Assembly: GCF_900143005.1 (NCBI RefSeq)
Contig: NZ_FRCS01000024.1
Location: 1 to 64,000, forward strand
Length of the DNA: 64,000 nucleotides
Origin: Cryptosporangium aurantiacum
GTDB lineage: Bacteria > Actinomycetota > Actinomycetes > Mycobacteriales > Cryptosporangiaceae
Direction of reading: 5' to 3'
Shown: positions 25,920-35,333 of the stretch, piece by piece
Layout: each line of letters begins with the position of its first letter
How positions within the stretch are numbered: position 1 is the first letter of the stretch
The notes under the pieces: generated by a model
Told to the model about the DNA's origin: nothing
The model's input: the letters and a program-made list of their open reading frames with translations, nothing else
Databases searched by the model: none
Position numbers and translations under genes: made by a program

Positions 25920-28826
25920 ATGACCGACCGTCCTTCGCTCGCCTCCCTCGGTGCGGCGAGCCCGTTCTCGCGCCGTCACATCGGGCCGTCCGCCCACGAC
26001 GTCGCCACGATGCTGGAGGTCGTCGGGCAGCCGTCCGTCGAGGAACTGCTGACCGCGGCGCTCCCGGCCACGATCCGGCTCACCGGCCCGGACGCCACGC
26101 TCGACCTGCCGCCCGCGCTGTCGGAGCCGGAGGCCACCGAACAGCTCCGGCACCTGGCCGCCCGCAACCGGCCGATGACCCAGATGATCGGCCTGGGCTA
26201 CTACGGCACGATCACCCCGCCGGTGGTCCGCCGGAACGTCCTGGAGAGCCCGGCCTGGTACACCGCGTACACGCCCTACCAGCCGGAGATCTCCCAGGGC
26301 CGGCTGGAGGCGCTGCTCAACTTCCAGACCGTGGTCAGCGACCTGACCGGCCTGCCGGTCTCCGGCGCTTCCCTGTTGGACGAGGCGACCGCGGCCGCCG
26401 AGGCGATGACGCTGGCGCGCCGCGCGGGCAAGAAGCTCGGCACCGACACGTTCGTCGTCGACGCGGACATCCACCCGCAGACGCTCGCCGTGCTGCAGAC
26501 GCGCGCCGAACCGCTCGGCATCCGGGTGCTGGTGAGCGACCTGGCGGAGCTTCCGGACGAGCCGTACTTCGGGCTGCTCCTGCAGTACCCGGGCAGCTCC
26601 GGCGCGCTGCGTGACCCGAGCGCGCTGATCGCCGCCGCGCACGAGCGGGGCGCGCTGGTCACGGTCGCCGCCGACCTGCTCGGCCTCTGCCTGCTCAAGT
26701 CTCCGGCCGAGCTCGGCGCCGACATCGCGGTCGGATCCGCGCAGCGGTTCGGCGTCCCGTTGGGCTTCGGCGGCCCGCACGCCGGGTACATGGCCGTCGC
26801 CGAGAAGCTGGCCCGCTCGCTGCCCGGCCGCCTGGTCGGCGTCTCCCGGGACGCGGCGGGCGCACCCGCGTACCGGCTCGCGCTGCAGACGCGTGAGCAG
26901 CACATCCGCCGCGAGAAGGCGACCAGCAACATCTGTACCGCGCAGGTCCTGCTCGCGGTGATGGCCGGCGCGTACGCGGTGTGGCACGGCCCGGAGGGGC
27001 TCCGGCAGATCGCGCTGCGCACCCACCGGATGACCGCGGTGCTCGCGGCCGGGCTGCGGCAGCTTCCCGGCGCCACCGTGGCCACCGACGCGTTCTTCGA
27101 CACGGTGCGGGTCACGGTGCCGGGGCGCGCCGACGACGTCCTGGCGACCGCTGCCGCCGCCGGGGTGAACCTGCTGCGCGTCGACGCGGACACGGTCGGC
27201 GTCTCCTGCGACGAGACGACGACCGTCGAGCATCTCCGGGCGGTCTGGACCGCGGTCGGCTCGGACTCCACCGCGTTCGACGTCTCGGGGCTCGACGTCT
27301 CGACGCTGGACGTGCAGACCGCCGACGCGATCCCGGACACGCTCGTCCGGACCAGCGGCTACCTCGAGCACCCGGTGTTCGCCGAGCACCGCTCGGAGAC
27401 CGCGATGCTGCGCTACCTGCGCCGGCTCTCCGACCGCGACTACGCGCTCGACCGCGGCATGATCCCGCTCGGCTCCTGCACGATGAAACTCAACGCGACG
27501 ACCGAGATGGAGCCGGTCAGCTGGCCGGAGTTCGCGAACATCCACCCGTTCGCGCCGGTCGAGCAGACCGCCGGGTACGGCGCGATGATCGGCGACCTGG
27601 AGCGGTGGCTCGCCGAGGTCACCGGGTACGACGCGGTGAGCCTGCAGCCCAACGCCGGGTCGCAGGGGGAGTTCGCCGGTCTGCTCGCGATCCGGTCGTA
27701 CCACCGCGGCCGGGGCGAGACCCACCGCGACGTCTGCCTCATCCCGTCGTCGGCGCATGGCACGAACGCTGCCAGCGCGGTCATGGCGGGCCTGCGGGTG
27801 GCGGTCGTGGCCTGCGACGACGCGGGCAACGTCGACCTTTCCGACCTGCGGGCCAAGATCGATGCGCACCGGGACGACCTCGCGGCGCTGATGGTCACTT
27901 ACCCGTCGACGCACGGCGTCTACGAGGAGACGATCACCGAGGTCTGCGCGCTGGTGCACGACGCCGGCGGCCAGGTGTACGTCGACGGTGCGAACCTCAA
28001 CGCGCTGCTCGGGTTCGCGAAGCCCGGCAAGTTCGGCGCCGACGTGAGCCACCTGAACCTGCACAAGACGTTCTGCATCCCGCACGGCGGTGGCGGGCCG
28101 GGCATCGGCCCGGTCGCGGTCCGGTCGCACCTCGCGCCGTACCTCCCGAACCACCCGCTGCGTGCGGACGCCGGGCCCGCGACCGGACCGGGCCCGGTGT
28201 CGGCGGCGCCGTGGGGCTCGGCGGGCATCCTGCCGGTGCCGTGGGTCTACCTGCGGCTGATGGGCGCCGAAGGGCTGGTCGCGGCGACCGGTGCGGCGGT
28301 GCTCGCGGCGAACTACGTCGCGGCGCGGCTGCGGGACCACTTCCCGGTGCTGTACGCGGGTACCGGCGGCCTGGTCGCGCACGAGTGCATCCTCGACCTC
28401 CGTCCGCTGACGAAGAGCACCGGAGTCACCGTGGACGACGTCGCGAAGCGGCTGATCGACTACGGCTTCCACGCGCCGACGATGTCGTTCCCGGTCGCCG
28501 GCACGCTGATGGTGGAGCCGACCGAGTCCGAGGACCTGGCCGAGCTCGACCGGTTCTGCGACGCGATGATCGCGATCCGGGCGGAGATCGCCTCGGTCGC
28601 GGACGGGACCTGGCCCGCCGACGACAACCCGCTGGTCAACGCGCCGCACACCGCGACGATGGTGACGGGGGAGTGGGAGCACCCGTACGCCCGGGATCTC
28701 GGGGCGTACCCGGCGGGCCGGACCGCCGACAAGTACTGGCCGCCGGTGCGCCGCATCGACGGCGCCTTCGGCGACCGAAACCTCGTGTGCTCGTGCCCTG
28801 CACCCGAGGCGTTCGCCACCACCTGA
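25920..28826 (+). CDS. gcvP: Glycine dehydrogenase (aminomethyl-transferring), P protein
   Basis: PLP enzyme that decarboxylates glycine and loads the aminomethyl group onto the GcvH lipoyl arm. At 968 residues it is the fused single-chain form. Seen are the N-terminal [18 protein letters not shown], the C-terminal half with [13 protein letters not shown], and the PLP-lysine region [20 protein letters not shown] 25920 follows CGGAG and fits family starts. It is controlled by the riboswitch directly upstream. No gcvT or lpd is adjacent. Confidence 0.97.
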   Translation: MTDRPSLASLGAASPFSRRHIGPSAHDVATMLEVVGQPSVEELLTAALPATIRLTGPDATLDLPPALSEPEATEQLRHLAARNRPMTQMIGLGYYGTITPPVVRRNVLESPAWYTAYTPYQPEISQGRLEALLNFQTVVSDLTGLPVSGASLLDEATAAAEAMTLARRAGKKLGTDTFVVDADIHPQTLAVLQTRAEPLGIRVLVSDLAELPDEPYFGLLLQYPGSSGALRDPSALIAAAHERGALVTVAADLLGLCLLKSPAELGADIAVGSAQRFGVPLGFGGPHAGYMAVAEKLARSLPGRLVGVSRDAAGAPAYRLALQTREQHIRREKATSNICTAQVLLAVMAGAYAVWHGPEGLRQIALRTHRMTAVLAAGLRQLPGATVATDAFFDTVRVTVPGRADDVLATAAAAGVNLLRVDADTVGVSCDETTTVEHLRAVWTAVGSDSTAFDVSGLDVSTLDVQTADAIPDTLVRTSGYLEHPVFAEHRSETAMLRYLRRLSDRDYALDRGMIPLGSCTMKLNATTEMEPVSWPEFANIHPFAPVEQTAGYGAMIGDLERWLAEVTGYDAVSLQPNAGSQGEFAGLLAIRSYHRGRGETHRDVCLIPSSAHGTNAASAVMAGLRVAVVACDDAGNVDLSDLRAKIDAHRDDLAALMVTYPSTHGVYEETITEVCALVHDAGGQVYVDGANLNALLGFAKPGKFGADVSHLNLHKTFCIPHGGGGPGIGPVAVRSHLAPYLPNHPLRADAGPATGPGPVSAAPWGSAGILPVPWVYLRLMGAEGLVAATGAAVLAANYVAARLRDHFPVLYAGTGGLVAHECILDLRPLTKSTGVTVDDVAKRLIDYGFHAPTMSFPVAGTLMVEPTESEDLAELDRFCDAMIAIRAEIASVADGTWPADDNPLVNAPHTATMVTGEWEHPYARDLGAYPAGRTADKYWPPVRRIDGAFGDRNLVCSCPAPEAFATT

Positions 28827-28859
28827 CGGCGTGCGCGGCTTCCCACGTTCGCGAGGAGC

Positions 28860-28899
28860 GGACCCGTTCGGGCGGGCTATGACTCGCCCGAACGGGTCC
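28860..28899 (+). terminator. U-less hairpin downstream of gcvP
   Basis: Perfect 15-bp arms GGACCCGTTCGGGCG and CGCCCGAACGGGTCC around a 10-base loop, 33 bp after the gcvP stop. No T-run follows, as is common in actinomycete terminators. Confidence 0.75.
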
Positions 28900-29073
28900 A
28901 CTCCGACGCGCGACGCCGTTCGGGCATGACGGAGCGCCCGGGCGCGGGGTGCGGCCGGGCGCGGAGGAGAGTGTGGGGCAGCGAGCGCCGGGCCCGACCG
29001 GTGGGTCGGGCGGGGCGGCTGCTGGGTGGCGGAGCGGGCCGCCGATGGATCGTCGGGCGAGCCGCGTGGTCAG

Positions 29074-29271
29074 CTACGCGGCGGCGTGAGCCGGTTCTGG
29101 ACGGCAGGGGTCGACGCAGCGGCCGTCCGGAAGGAGCTCACCGGTGTCCTCGAACACGATCACGCCGTTGCAGAGCAGGCTCCAACCCTGGACGGGGTGG
29201 GCTGCGAGGATCGTCGCGGCGTCCCGGTCAGGGGCATCGTAGGAAGGACACTGCGGCTGATGCGGGCACAT
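29074..29271 (-). CDS. DUF5999 family small protein
   Basis: A 65-residue protein, MCPHQPQCPS at the start and GWSLLCNGVIVFEDTGELLPDG in the centre (quoted in part: LLCNGV, DTGELLPDG), a pattern I know from streptomycetes and named DUF5999. Three or four Cys and a His suggest metal binding. ATG 29271 has a CCGGAG upstream; an in-frame extension to 29349 is not family-like. Function unknown. It stands alone on the minus strand between gcvP and pabB. Confidence 0.8.
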   Translation of the reverse strand: MCPHQPQCPSYDAPDRDAATILAAHPVQGWSLLCNGVIVFEDTGELLPDGRCVDPCRPEPAHAAA

Positions 29272-29475
29272 CGAAGGGTCTCCGGTCAGGGTGAACTGGT
29301 GGATCTCATGGGTTGGTCGAAACTCTGGGTCATGCCGTGGAGCAATCATGCGGGGTCTTCCCGTGGTGGTGCGGGTGGTGCACGTGGTACTCAGGGGCTC
29401 ATCGTCGAGTCTGTGTCTTCCCTCACATCATCGTCCCTCACCGCAACTCCGAATATCGCCCGGATGGGTTGAGTT

Positions 29476-30909
29476 GTGGGCAACGAATTGAAAACATCTC
29501 CCGTTCTGCCTCGCGGTTGGGGATATCGCGAGCGAAACAGACTGGAATGGCGGATTTCCGACGGGGGAGATCCCGCAGAGTTGATCGAAAGCGCGCTGGC
29601 CGAGGCCGACCTGCCCGCTCGCAACCTGTGTGATCTGCGTCATTTCGATGCCCCTAACGATGCCACGCCGGATGGGGTAACGAGGGACCGGGACACCCCA
29701 TTCCAGCCGGTGGAATCTTTTCCCTGTCCGGACGACCCCGAGCCCGGCCGAACGGTGGGTGCGGCGGTCCTGATCTCGGCTGCGGCGGGCGCCGCGATGG
29801 TGGGTGCCCCGCTCGGTCCGGCCACTCCGGCGCCCGAGGTCCCGGACGTCGTCCTGGTATTTCACGAGGCCGTACGGCTCGACGACGACGCCCCGCCGGA
29901 CGTGCCGCGCCCCGCGGACGGGTGGCAGGTCGGGCCGTGGGTGTCGTCCTGGCGACCGGGGCAGCACCGGGCCGCGGTGGCCGCCGCACGGGAGGCGATC
30001 GCCCGCGGCGACGTCTACCAGGTGAACATCGTCGGGCACGCGTCCGCGCCGTACCTCGGTGACCCGGACGCCGCGCTCGCCGCGGTCGCCGGGCTGCCCG
30101 GAGCGGCCTGGGCCGGCCGCATCGGCGGTGCCGGATGGGCGGTCGCCAGCGGGTCACCGGAGTGCCTGGTGACGGTCGCCGACGGGCGCGTGGTGACCCG
30201 GCCGATCAAGGGCACGGGTCCGCGGACGGAGGCCGGGCGGGCGGCACTGCTGGCGTCGACGAAGGAGCGTGCCGAGCACGTCATGATCGTCGATCTGGCC
30301 CGCAACGACCTGGGCCGGATCGCCACCACGGGCTCGGTGACCGTCGAGGAACTGTTCGCCGTGCGGCCGTGGAGCGGGCTGTGGCAGGCCGAGTCGACGG
30401 TGACCGCGCAGCTGCGCCCGGGCGTCGGGATCGCGGAGTTGCTGCGGGCGCTGTGTCCCGGCGCGTCGGTGACCGGGGCGCCGAAGCGGGCCGCGATCGA
30501 CGTGCTGTCGGCGCTGGAGCCGGTGGGGCGAGGGCCGGCGATGGGGGCGCTGGGGTACGTGTCCCGCGCCGCGATCGAGCTGGGGCTCACGATCCGGACG
30601 GTGGCGGCCGTGTCCGGCGGCGGTGACGGCGGTGACGCGGGGAACGCGGGCGGAAGGGCCGCGGGCCCCCCGGGCGGCGGTGACGCGGGGAACGCGGGCG
30701 GAAGGGCCTCGGGTGCCCCCGGCGGCGGCGACCCGACGGACGCCGGGACGTTGCACCTGTGGGCCGGGGGCGGCATCACCTGGTCCAGCGTTCCGGACGA
30801 CGAGGTGGCCGAGGCCGCGGCCAAGGCGGCACCGCTCGATGCGGCTCTCCGCGGAGTGGGCCAGGCGCTGGAGCCGGCCTCTGCCGGGCGTCGATATCGA
30901 TCGTCGTAA
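29476..30909 (+). CDS. pabB: Chorismate-binding enzyme, aminodeoxychorismate synthase component I-like
   Basis: Aminates chorismate to aminodeoxychorismate in folate synthesis, or a related salicylate/anthranilate step. The C-terminal catalytic part is clear: RPIKGTGPR, KERAEHVMIVDLARNDLGR, TGAPKRAA and GGGITWSS. The 477-residue frame begins with a GTG at 29476. Its first 130 residues look unlike the usual PabB N-terminal domain and the DNA there is less GC-rich, so the true start may be later or the N-terminus rearranged. A 48-bp duplication (30628-30722) inserts a Gly-rich loop before the last motif. No pabA or pabC neighbour is seen. Confidence 0.82.
   Translation: MGNELKTSPVLPRGWGYRERNRLEWRISDGGDPAELIESALAEADLPARNLCDLRHFDAPNDATPDGVTRDRDTPFQPVESFPCPDDPEPGRTVGAAVLISAAAGAAMVGAPLGPATPAPEVPDVVLVFHEAVRLDDDAPPDVPRPADGWQVGPWVSSWRPGQHRAAVAAAREAIARGDVYQVNIVGHASAPYLGDPDAALAAVAGLPGAAWAGRIGGAGWAVASGSPECLVTVADGRVVTRPIKGTGPRTEAGRAALLASTKERAEHVMIVDLARNDLGRIATTGSVTVEELFAVRPWSGLWQAESTVTAQLRPGVGIAELLRALCPGASVTGAPKRAAIDVLSALEPVGRGPAMGALGYVSRAAIELGLTIRTVAAVSGGGDGGDAGNAGGRAAGPPGGGDAGNAGGRASGAPGGGDPTDAGTLHLWAGGGITWSSVPDDEVAEAAAKAAPLDAALRGVGQALEPASAGRRYRSS
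30628..30722 (+). repeat. In-frame 48-bp duplication inside pabB-like gene
   Basis: The 33-mer beginning GGCGGTGACGCGGGG occurs at 30628-30660 and again exactly at 30676-30708, a 48-bp period. It encodes two copies of a 16-residue Gly/Ala/Asn-rich loop. Confidence 0.92.
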
Positions 30910-30911
30910 CG

Positions 30912-30940
30912 GGTCGGCCGGGGGAGAACCCCGGCCGACC
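30912..30940. terminator. Bidirectional hairpin between convergent genes
   Basis: Perfect 12-bp arms GGTCGGCCGGGG and CCCCGGCCGACC around GAGAA, placed between the pabB-like stop and the convergent VWA gene stop. No U-tract on either strand. Confidence 0.75.
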
Positions 30941-30955
30941 GCGGCGGGGCCGAAC

Positions 30956-32788
30956 CTAGTTCGGCGGCGACTCACCGAGGATCGTGGCGAGCCAGAGACG
31001 CTCGAGGTCGTCGGCGTCCTTGGCCTTGTACGACTTGCCGCCGGTGGCGGACGAGATCTCCGACAGCTCCTTCTCGTCGACGCTGTCGCCGAGGCCGAGC
31101 GTGATCACCTGGACCGGCCGGTCGGGCTGGGCGGTGTCGCGTAAGCGGTTGAGCAGCTCGCTGCGGCTGATCCCGTTGTCGTCCTGGTTCCGGCCGTCGG
31201 TGAGCACGACGACGAGGTTCAGCTGCCGGGGCTGCCAGTTCTTCTGCATGTACTGGTAGGCGGCCAGCACCGTGTCGTAGAGGCCGGTGTTGCCGCCGGG
31301 CTGCAGGGCCAGCACCTTCTCGATGCCGAGCTCGCGGAACGGCCGCCCGGTGGCCTTGTCGGTCGATCCGGCGCGGGTCAGCGGCATCACCTGACGCCAG
31401 TCCTGGCTGCCCACGAGGTTCGTGGAGAACTGCCAGAGCCCGACCCGCGAGTCGTCGTCGAACAGCGAGATCGCCTTGATCGCGGCCTCCTGGACGACTT
31501 GCATCCGGGTCTTGTCGCCGAGCTTCTCGACCATCGACCCGGACGTGTCGACAACCGCGAGGAACGTCGTGGTGCGCTCCAGCGCGGTCCAGTAGACGAC
31601 CGTGCGATCGACGGTCGCCGCCGACCCGACCTCACGGGCGACCGCCCCGATCTGGTCGGAGAAGCCGAGCTCGCCGAGCGTGTTCGCGGCGTAGCGCGTG
31701 GACCGGTCAGGGGTGCGGAAGCCCGCGTCGCCGTAGGCCTGCTGGGCCTCGCCGGTCTGCAGGTACTCCAGGAAGCCGTTCGCGACCTTCTGGCGGAACG
31801 AGTCGACCCAGCTGGCGTTCAGCGGGAGGTACGGGTAGTCCGCGAAGACCGTGCCCTCGCCGGGGTAGACCGGGACCAGCTTCACGCGCGGGGTCGACGC
31901 GTTGTAGGTCGCGATGTCGTGCTCCAGCGACGGGAACGCGCTGATCGTCCGGATCGCGGCGTCCTCGTTCGCGGTGTTCTTCAGCTTCGTGTACCAGCCG
32001 GAGCTGTCCGGCTGGCGGTCGGTCACCGAGCGGCTGAACACCAGCAGCGCCTTCGCCTCGTCGAGCGAGATCTTGTTGTCGCCGTTGCGGTCGGAGATCG
32101 GCACCAGGCTGAGCAGACCGGCCGTCGAGGTGGTCGGCTCGCTCATGCCGAGCTTGATGTCGCCCCACTCGGGGTGGCCGAAGTTCTTCCAGGTCTGGTT
32201 GCGGAAGTGCAGGCCGACGAAGTCCGACCAGGAGATCTGCTTGCTGGGCCAGCCGAGCGCCTCGGCCATCGGCCGCGGCACGGCCATGACGACCGGCGAG
32301 GTGGCGACGCTGGCGCGGTCACCGGAGACGAGCGGCGCGGCGTTCTCCCGGCGAGCGGCGGAGAGGATCCAGCTGCTCGAGTCGGGCATCCAGACGTCCG
32401 GGCGGGTGACCTCGTCGTCGGTCTTCTCCCAGTCCGGGCTCAGCGCGGCGGCGACGTCCCGGGACGCTTCGCCGGTGACCTGGATCCGCGCGCACCGGCC
32501 GTCGACCGACGGCTTGCCGTCCTCCCAGGAGCTCGCCAGCTTGCTGACGACGTCCACCTGGTCGGGCGAGGTCACGACGCTGAGCGTGGTCGGGGTGCCG
32601 TCGCAGCCGGCGCGGGCCGCGACCACGTAGCCCGCGGTCACGCCGCTGAAGACCAGTACCGCGACGACGGCCGCCACCATCCACGGCGCCACCGGGCCGG
32701 TGCGACGGCGAGGGGCCTGCGCGGCGGCCTCGGCCTCGAGTTCCTTCCGGCGCGATGCCTGGAGGCGTCGGTGCCGCCCGGTTGCCAT
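30956..32788 (-). CDS. Membrane-anchored solute-binding/VWA-domain protein with EF-hand loop
   Basis: A 610-residue protein. A basic head and one membrane segment (about 34-58) anchor it. Residues 68-390 look like an extracellular solute-binding (type 2 periplasmic) fold. An EF-hand loop with Asp233, Asn235, Asp237, Ile240 and Glu244 sits inside it. The C-terminal von Willebrand A domain has the metal site DTSGSM (Asp414, Ser416, Ser418). Hybrids of substrate-binding and VWA domains are known in actinomycetes, function unclear. Calcium binding is inferred from the loop. Confidence 0.86.
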   Translation of the reverse strand: MATGRHRRLQASRRKELEAEAAAQAPRRRTGPVAPWMVAAVVAVLVFSGVTAGYVVAARAGCDGTPTTLSVVTSPDQVDVVSKLASSWEDGKPSVDGRCARIQVTGEASRDVAAALSPDWEKTDDEVTRPDVWMPDSSSWILSAARRENAAPLVSGDRASVATSPVVMAVPRPMAEALGWPSKQISWSDFVGLHFRNQTWKNFGHPEWGDIKLGMSEPTTSTAGLLSLVPISDRNGDNKISLDEAKALLVFSRSVTDRQPDSSGWYTKLKNTANEDAAIRTISAFPSLEHDIATYNASTPRVKLVPVYPGEGTVFADYPYLPLNASWVDSFRQKVANGFLEYLQTGEAQQAYGDAGFRTPDRSTRYAANTLGELGFSDQIGAVAREVGSAATVDRTVVYWTALERTTTFLAVVDTSGSMVEKLGDKTRMQVVQEAAIKAISLFDDDSRVGLWQFSTNLVGSQDWRQVMPLTRAGSTDKATGRPFRELGIEKVLALQPGGNTGLYDTVLAAYQYMQKNWQPRQLNLVVVLTDGRNQDDNGISRSELLNRLRDTAQPDRPVQVITLGLGDSVDEKELSEISSATGGKSYKAKDADDLERLWLATILGESPPN

Positions 32789-33101
32789 TCTGCTGCCCTC
32801 CGATTCGCCCGGCCGTGGAGCGGGGCGGCCGGGCCTGCCTACCCGCGGCGGAGTCTACGCATCGGTAGCTTTACTGGCAGTGCTGACGCAGAGAACACTG
32901 CGAAGACTTCGGAACGCAATTCACAGGTAACGCTCTGTATTATTTTCGGCTGATGATTTCGTGCGTGGGTCACGCGGAGGTCACGGTTTTCGGGATCAGC
33001 GGGGGGAATGGCGCGATAGCGGACGCAGTTAATGCGAATTTCCGCCACTCGCGGTTATCCACGGTTAATCTTCCGGCGTGATCGAGGAACGGGGTGGTGC
33101 G
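32789..33101. other. Divergent promoter region, no gene seen
   Basis: About 310 bases between the divergent VWA and lipoprotein genes. It contains an A/T-rich stretch (about 32925-32960) that probably holds promoters. A single TTATCCACG resembling a DnaA box is seen but stands alone. No operator or RNA recognised. Confidence 0.5.
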
Positions 33102-33671
33102 ATGCGTGCTGCCCGGGTAGCACGGGCCGTTGTCGCTCTGAGCCTCGGGGTGGCCGCGCTGGTGGGGTGTGCCAATTCCGATTCTTCGTCCGGTTCGGTG
33201 ATCGAGCCGTCGTCTGCCCCGTCGAGCGCGAAGCTGACGCCGCCCGCCCCCGACGCCGAGGCTGCCGCCCACGACAAGGCGGGCGCGGCGGCGTTCACCG
33301 AGTACTGGTTCGCCGTGCTCAGCTACGGCATCCAGACCGGTGAGGTCGAGCTGCTGCGCAAGGTGTCCGACCCCGCGTGCACGGCGTGCACCGGAGCGAT
33401 CGGCGTCATCCAGGAGAACTACAACGACGGTGGTTCGCTGCAGGGCGGCGTCTACACCGTGCGCGAGGCGAACACGATCGAGGACTTCGCCGGCGAGGTG
33501 ATGACGGTCGCGGTCGCCTACGACCGGAGCCCGCGGTACGGCACCAGCCCGCTGGGGGTGCCCCGCGGCCGGCTCGACGGCAAGAGCTTCGCCGACTGCG
33601 ACGTCCGGGTGCTGTGGACGTCGAGCGGATGGAAGGTCCGCGGGATCAACGCGTCCGAGCAGCTGATCTGA
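33102..33671 (+). CDS. DUF6318-type lipoprotein
   Basis: A 189-residue exported lipoprotein with a signal peptide and lipobox LVGC (Cys about residue 24), a Ser/Pro linker, and a globular part containing FTEYWFAVLSYGIQTG, CTACTGA and GWKVRGINA. The layout is that of the DUF6318 group, function unknown. ATG 33102 is preferred to GTG 33078 because the signal peptide begins at this Met with arginines close behind. Divergent from the VWA gene. Confidence 0.82.
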   Translation: MRAARVARAVVALSLGVAALVGCANSDSSSGSVIEPSSAPSSAKLTPPAPDAEAAAHDKAGAAAFTEYWFAVLSYGIQTGEVELLRKVSDPACTACTGAIGVIQENYNDGGSLQGGVYTVREANTIEDFAGEVMTVAVAYDRSPRYGTSPLGVPRGRLDGKSFADCDVRVLWTSSGWKVRGINASEQLI

Positions 33672-33680
33672 CGCCGGGGC

Positions 33681-35012
33681 TCACGCGGTCGCCTCGCTCG
33701 CGTAGCCGAACGTGATCTCGACCCGGCGGTTGCGGGCACGCCCCTCCTCGGTCGTGTTGCCGGCGACCGGCCGGTCCTCCCCGACGCTGTGCACGTCCGG
33801 CCGCGCGGTCGTGTTCGCGGTGAGGTACTCGCAGACCCGGCGGGCCCGGTCCAGAGCGATCTGCCGGTTCGCGTCCGCTTCGCCGACGTCGTCGGTGCCG
33901 CCGGTGCAGGTCACGGTCTTCACGTCGGTCATCCGGGAGCGCAGCGCGTTCAGGTACGGCAGCTCGGACTCCGGGACGTCCAGCCCGCCGGTCGGGTAGC
34001 GGACCGGGCGGGGAGCGGTGACGGTCAGCGCGGTGAGCTGGGTGCTGCCGGTGGCCTCGACCGCCTCGCTCGTATCCGGTACCCACATCCGGGCCACGAT
34101 GTCCGCGGTGATCCCTCCCGGACGCCCGGCGAGCCGGCGTCCGGACCGGGTGAGCGTCACGTCGACGACCCGGGTGCCGACCGCCGGGGTCGCCGCCTCC
34201 ACGGTGCCGGTGCCGAGCTCGAGGTACTCGTTGCCGACGACCGCGCTCAGCGTCACCGTGCAGCGGGAGACCGCGATCGGGCCCGCCGTGCAGCCGACCT
34301 GGGCGGTGGTGCCCGCGGCGTCGGTCAGCGTGCGCTTCGCGGCCCGCACCATCGGCAACGGCCGGGCGGTGACCATCGGGGCGTACGTGCCGCGGACGCG
34401 TTGCGACGCTGCGTCGGTGAGCTGGTAGTGCACCGGGCGCACCGCTCCCCAGAACATCGTGTCCGGGCGGAACGTGATCCGGCCGCTCGCCGGGTCGAGC
34501 GAGTACTTGCCCTGGTTCTTGCTGCTGACCTGGGTGACCGGCTCCTCGTTCTCGTCCAGCAGCGTCACCCAGCCGCCGTCGGGAACCGGCAGCAGAACCG
34601 ACTGGGTGCCGGGGGCGCTGCTGGTCAGCGTGGTGGGCGGGGTCGTGACCCGGAGCTCAGGGCGGTGGGCTGCGCCCGCGGCGTCGACGCCGGACGCGGC
34701 GATCGTGTGGTCGCCTTCCGCGAGGTCGCTCGGCAGCGTGACCGGGAGGCTGATCAGGCCCGCCGCGTCGGCGAGCGCGCTGCCGAGCTGGGTCGCGGCC
34801 GGGGTCTGCGGGTCGAGCAGGGCCTCGACCGGGCTCGCCGCGCGGAACCCCGTGCCGAGCAGCGTGAGTTGCTGGCCCGGGACGGCGAGCGAGATCCGGC
34901 CGAGCGTGGTGTCGAGCCCGGCCTCGGCCGCTGCGGCGGGGGCGGCCGGCACCAGGGTGGCTGCCGCCGCCAGCAGAAGCGTTAGCGCTCGTCTTGTGTG
35001 TGCTCCGGACAC
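33681..35012 (-). CDS. Secreted protein with C-terminal OmpA-like domain
   Basis: A 443-residue secreted protein. The signal peptide (HTRRALTLLLAAAATLVPAAPAAAA, about residues 4-28) is followed by repeated beta-sandwich regions, and a C-terminal OmpA-like peptidoglycan-binding domain with CTGGTDDVG, ALDRARRVCEYL and GRARNRRVEI. GTG 35012 follows GAGGGGG; a longer frame upstream is not supported. A cell-wall-attached role is likely. The 3' end is 9 bp from the convergent lipoprotein stop. Confidence 0.84.
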   Translation of the reverse strand: MSGAHTRRALTLLLAAAATLVPAAPAAAAEAGLDTTLGRISLAVPGQQLTLLGTGFRAASPVEALLDPQTPAATQLGSALADAAGLISLPVTLPSDLAEGDHTIAASGVDAAGAAHRPELRVTTPPTTLTSSAPGTQSVLLPVPDGGWVTLLDENEEPVTQVSSKNQGKYSLDPASGRITFRPDTMFWGAVRPVHYQLTDAASQRVRGTYAPMVTARPLPMVRAAKRTLTDAAGTTAQVGCTAGPIAVSRCTVTLSAVVGNEYLELGTGTVEAATPAVGTRVVDVTLTRSGRRLAGRPGGITADIVARMWVPDTSEAVEATGSTQLTALTVTAPRPVRYPTGGLDVPESELPYLNALRSRMTDVKTVTCTGGTDDVGEADANRQIALDRARRVCEYLTANTTARPDVHSVGEDRPVAGNTTEEGRARNRRVEITFGYASEATA

Positions 35013-35333
35013 GTCACGCCCCCTCGGCAGAAAGCTCCCCGAACGGGCAGAACGTAACGTATGTGTGCACAGTGGCGAGGTATCGCCGGTGTGCTCGGCG
35101 GGTACGGGCCGGTTCTGGCGTCCCGATTCCGGCGCGGAAATGTTCCAGAGCGGAAACTCTTCGGATGCCCTGCGGAAACGCCGCATCGGCAGGGTAGGTC
35201 CTGGCAGCGCACAACCGGCTGTCGCCGGTGCGGCGGCGGCAGCCGGGGCGCGCCGAACGGGAGGATCTCGTCGCCACGGGGCGCCGGCGACGGGATCCTC
35301 CCGAGCAGTTTCCGGGGCCCAGCAGCGGCGGAT
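35013..35333. other. Intergenic region with hairpin, no gene seen
   Basis: About 320 bases between the recombinase-like stop and the OmpA-like start. It holds the hairpin at 35259-35302. I see no open frame with a credible start; fragments of the missing recombinase C-terminus were looked for here and not found. Confidence 0.5.
35259..35302 (-). terminator. U-less hairpin downstream of recombinase-like gene
   Basis: 17-bp arms GGGAGGATCTCGTCGCC and GGCGACGGGATCCTCCC with one mismatch and a 10-base loop, 31 bp beyond the stop of the recombinase-like gene. Confidence 0.7.

Noticed and set aside
25701-28901. 1066-codon minus-strand open frame
   Set aside because: It is the antisense of gcvP, Arg/Gly-rich with no known domain; high GC leaves stops out.
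33055-33063. TTATCCACG as a DnaA box / origin
   Set aside because: A single 8/9 match with no other boxes, no dnaA/dnaN nearby.
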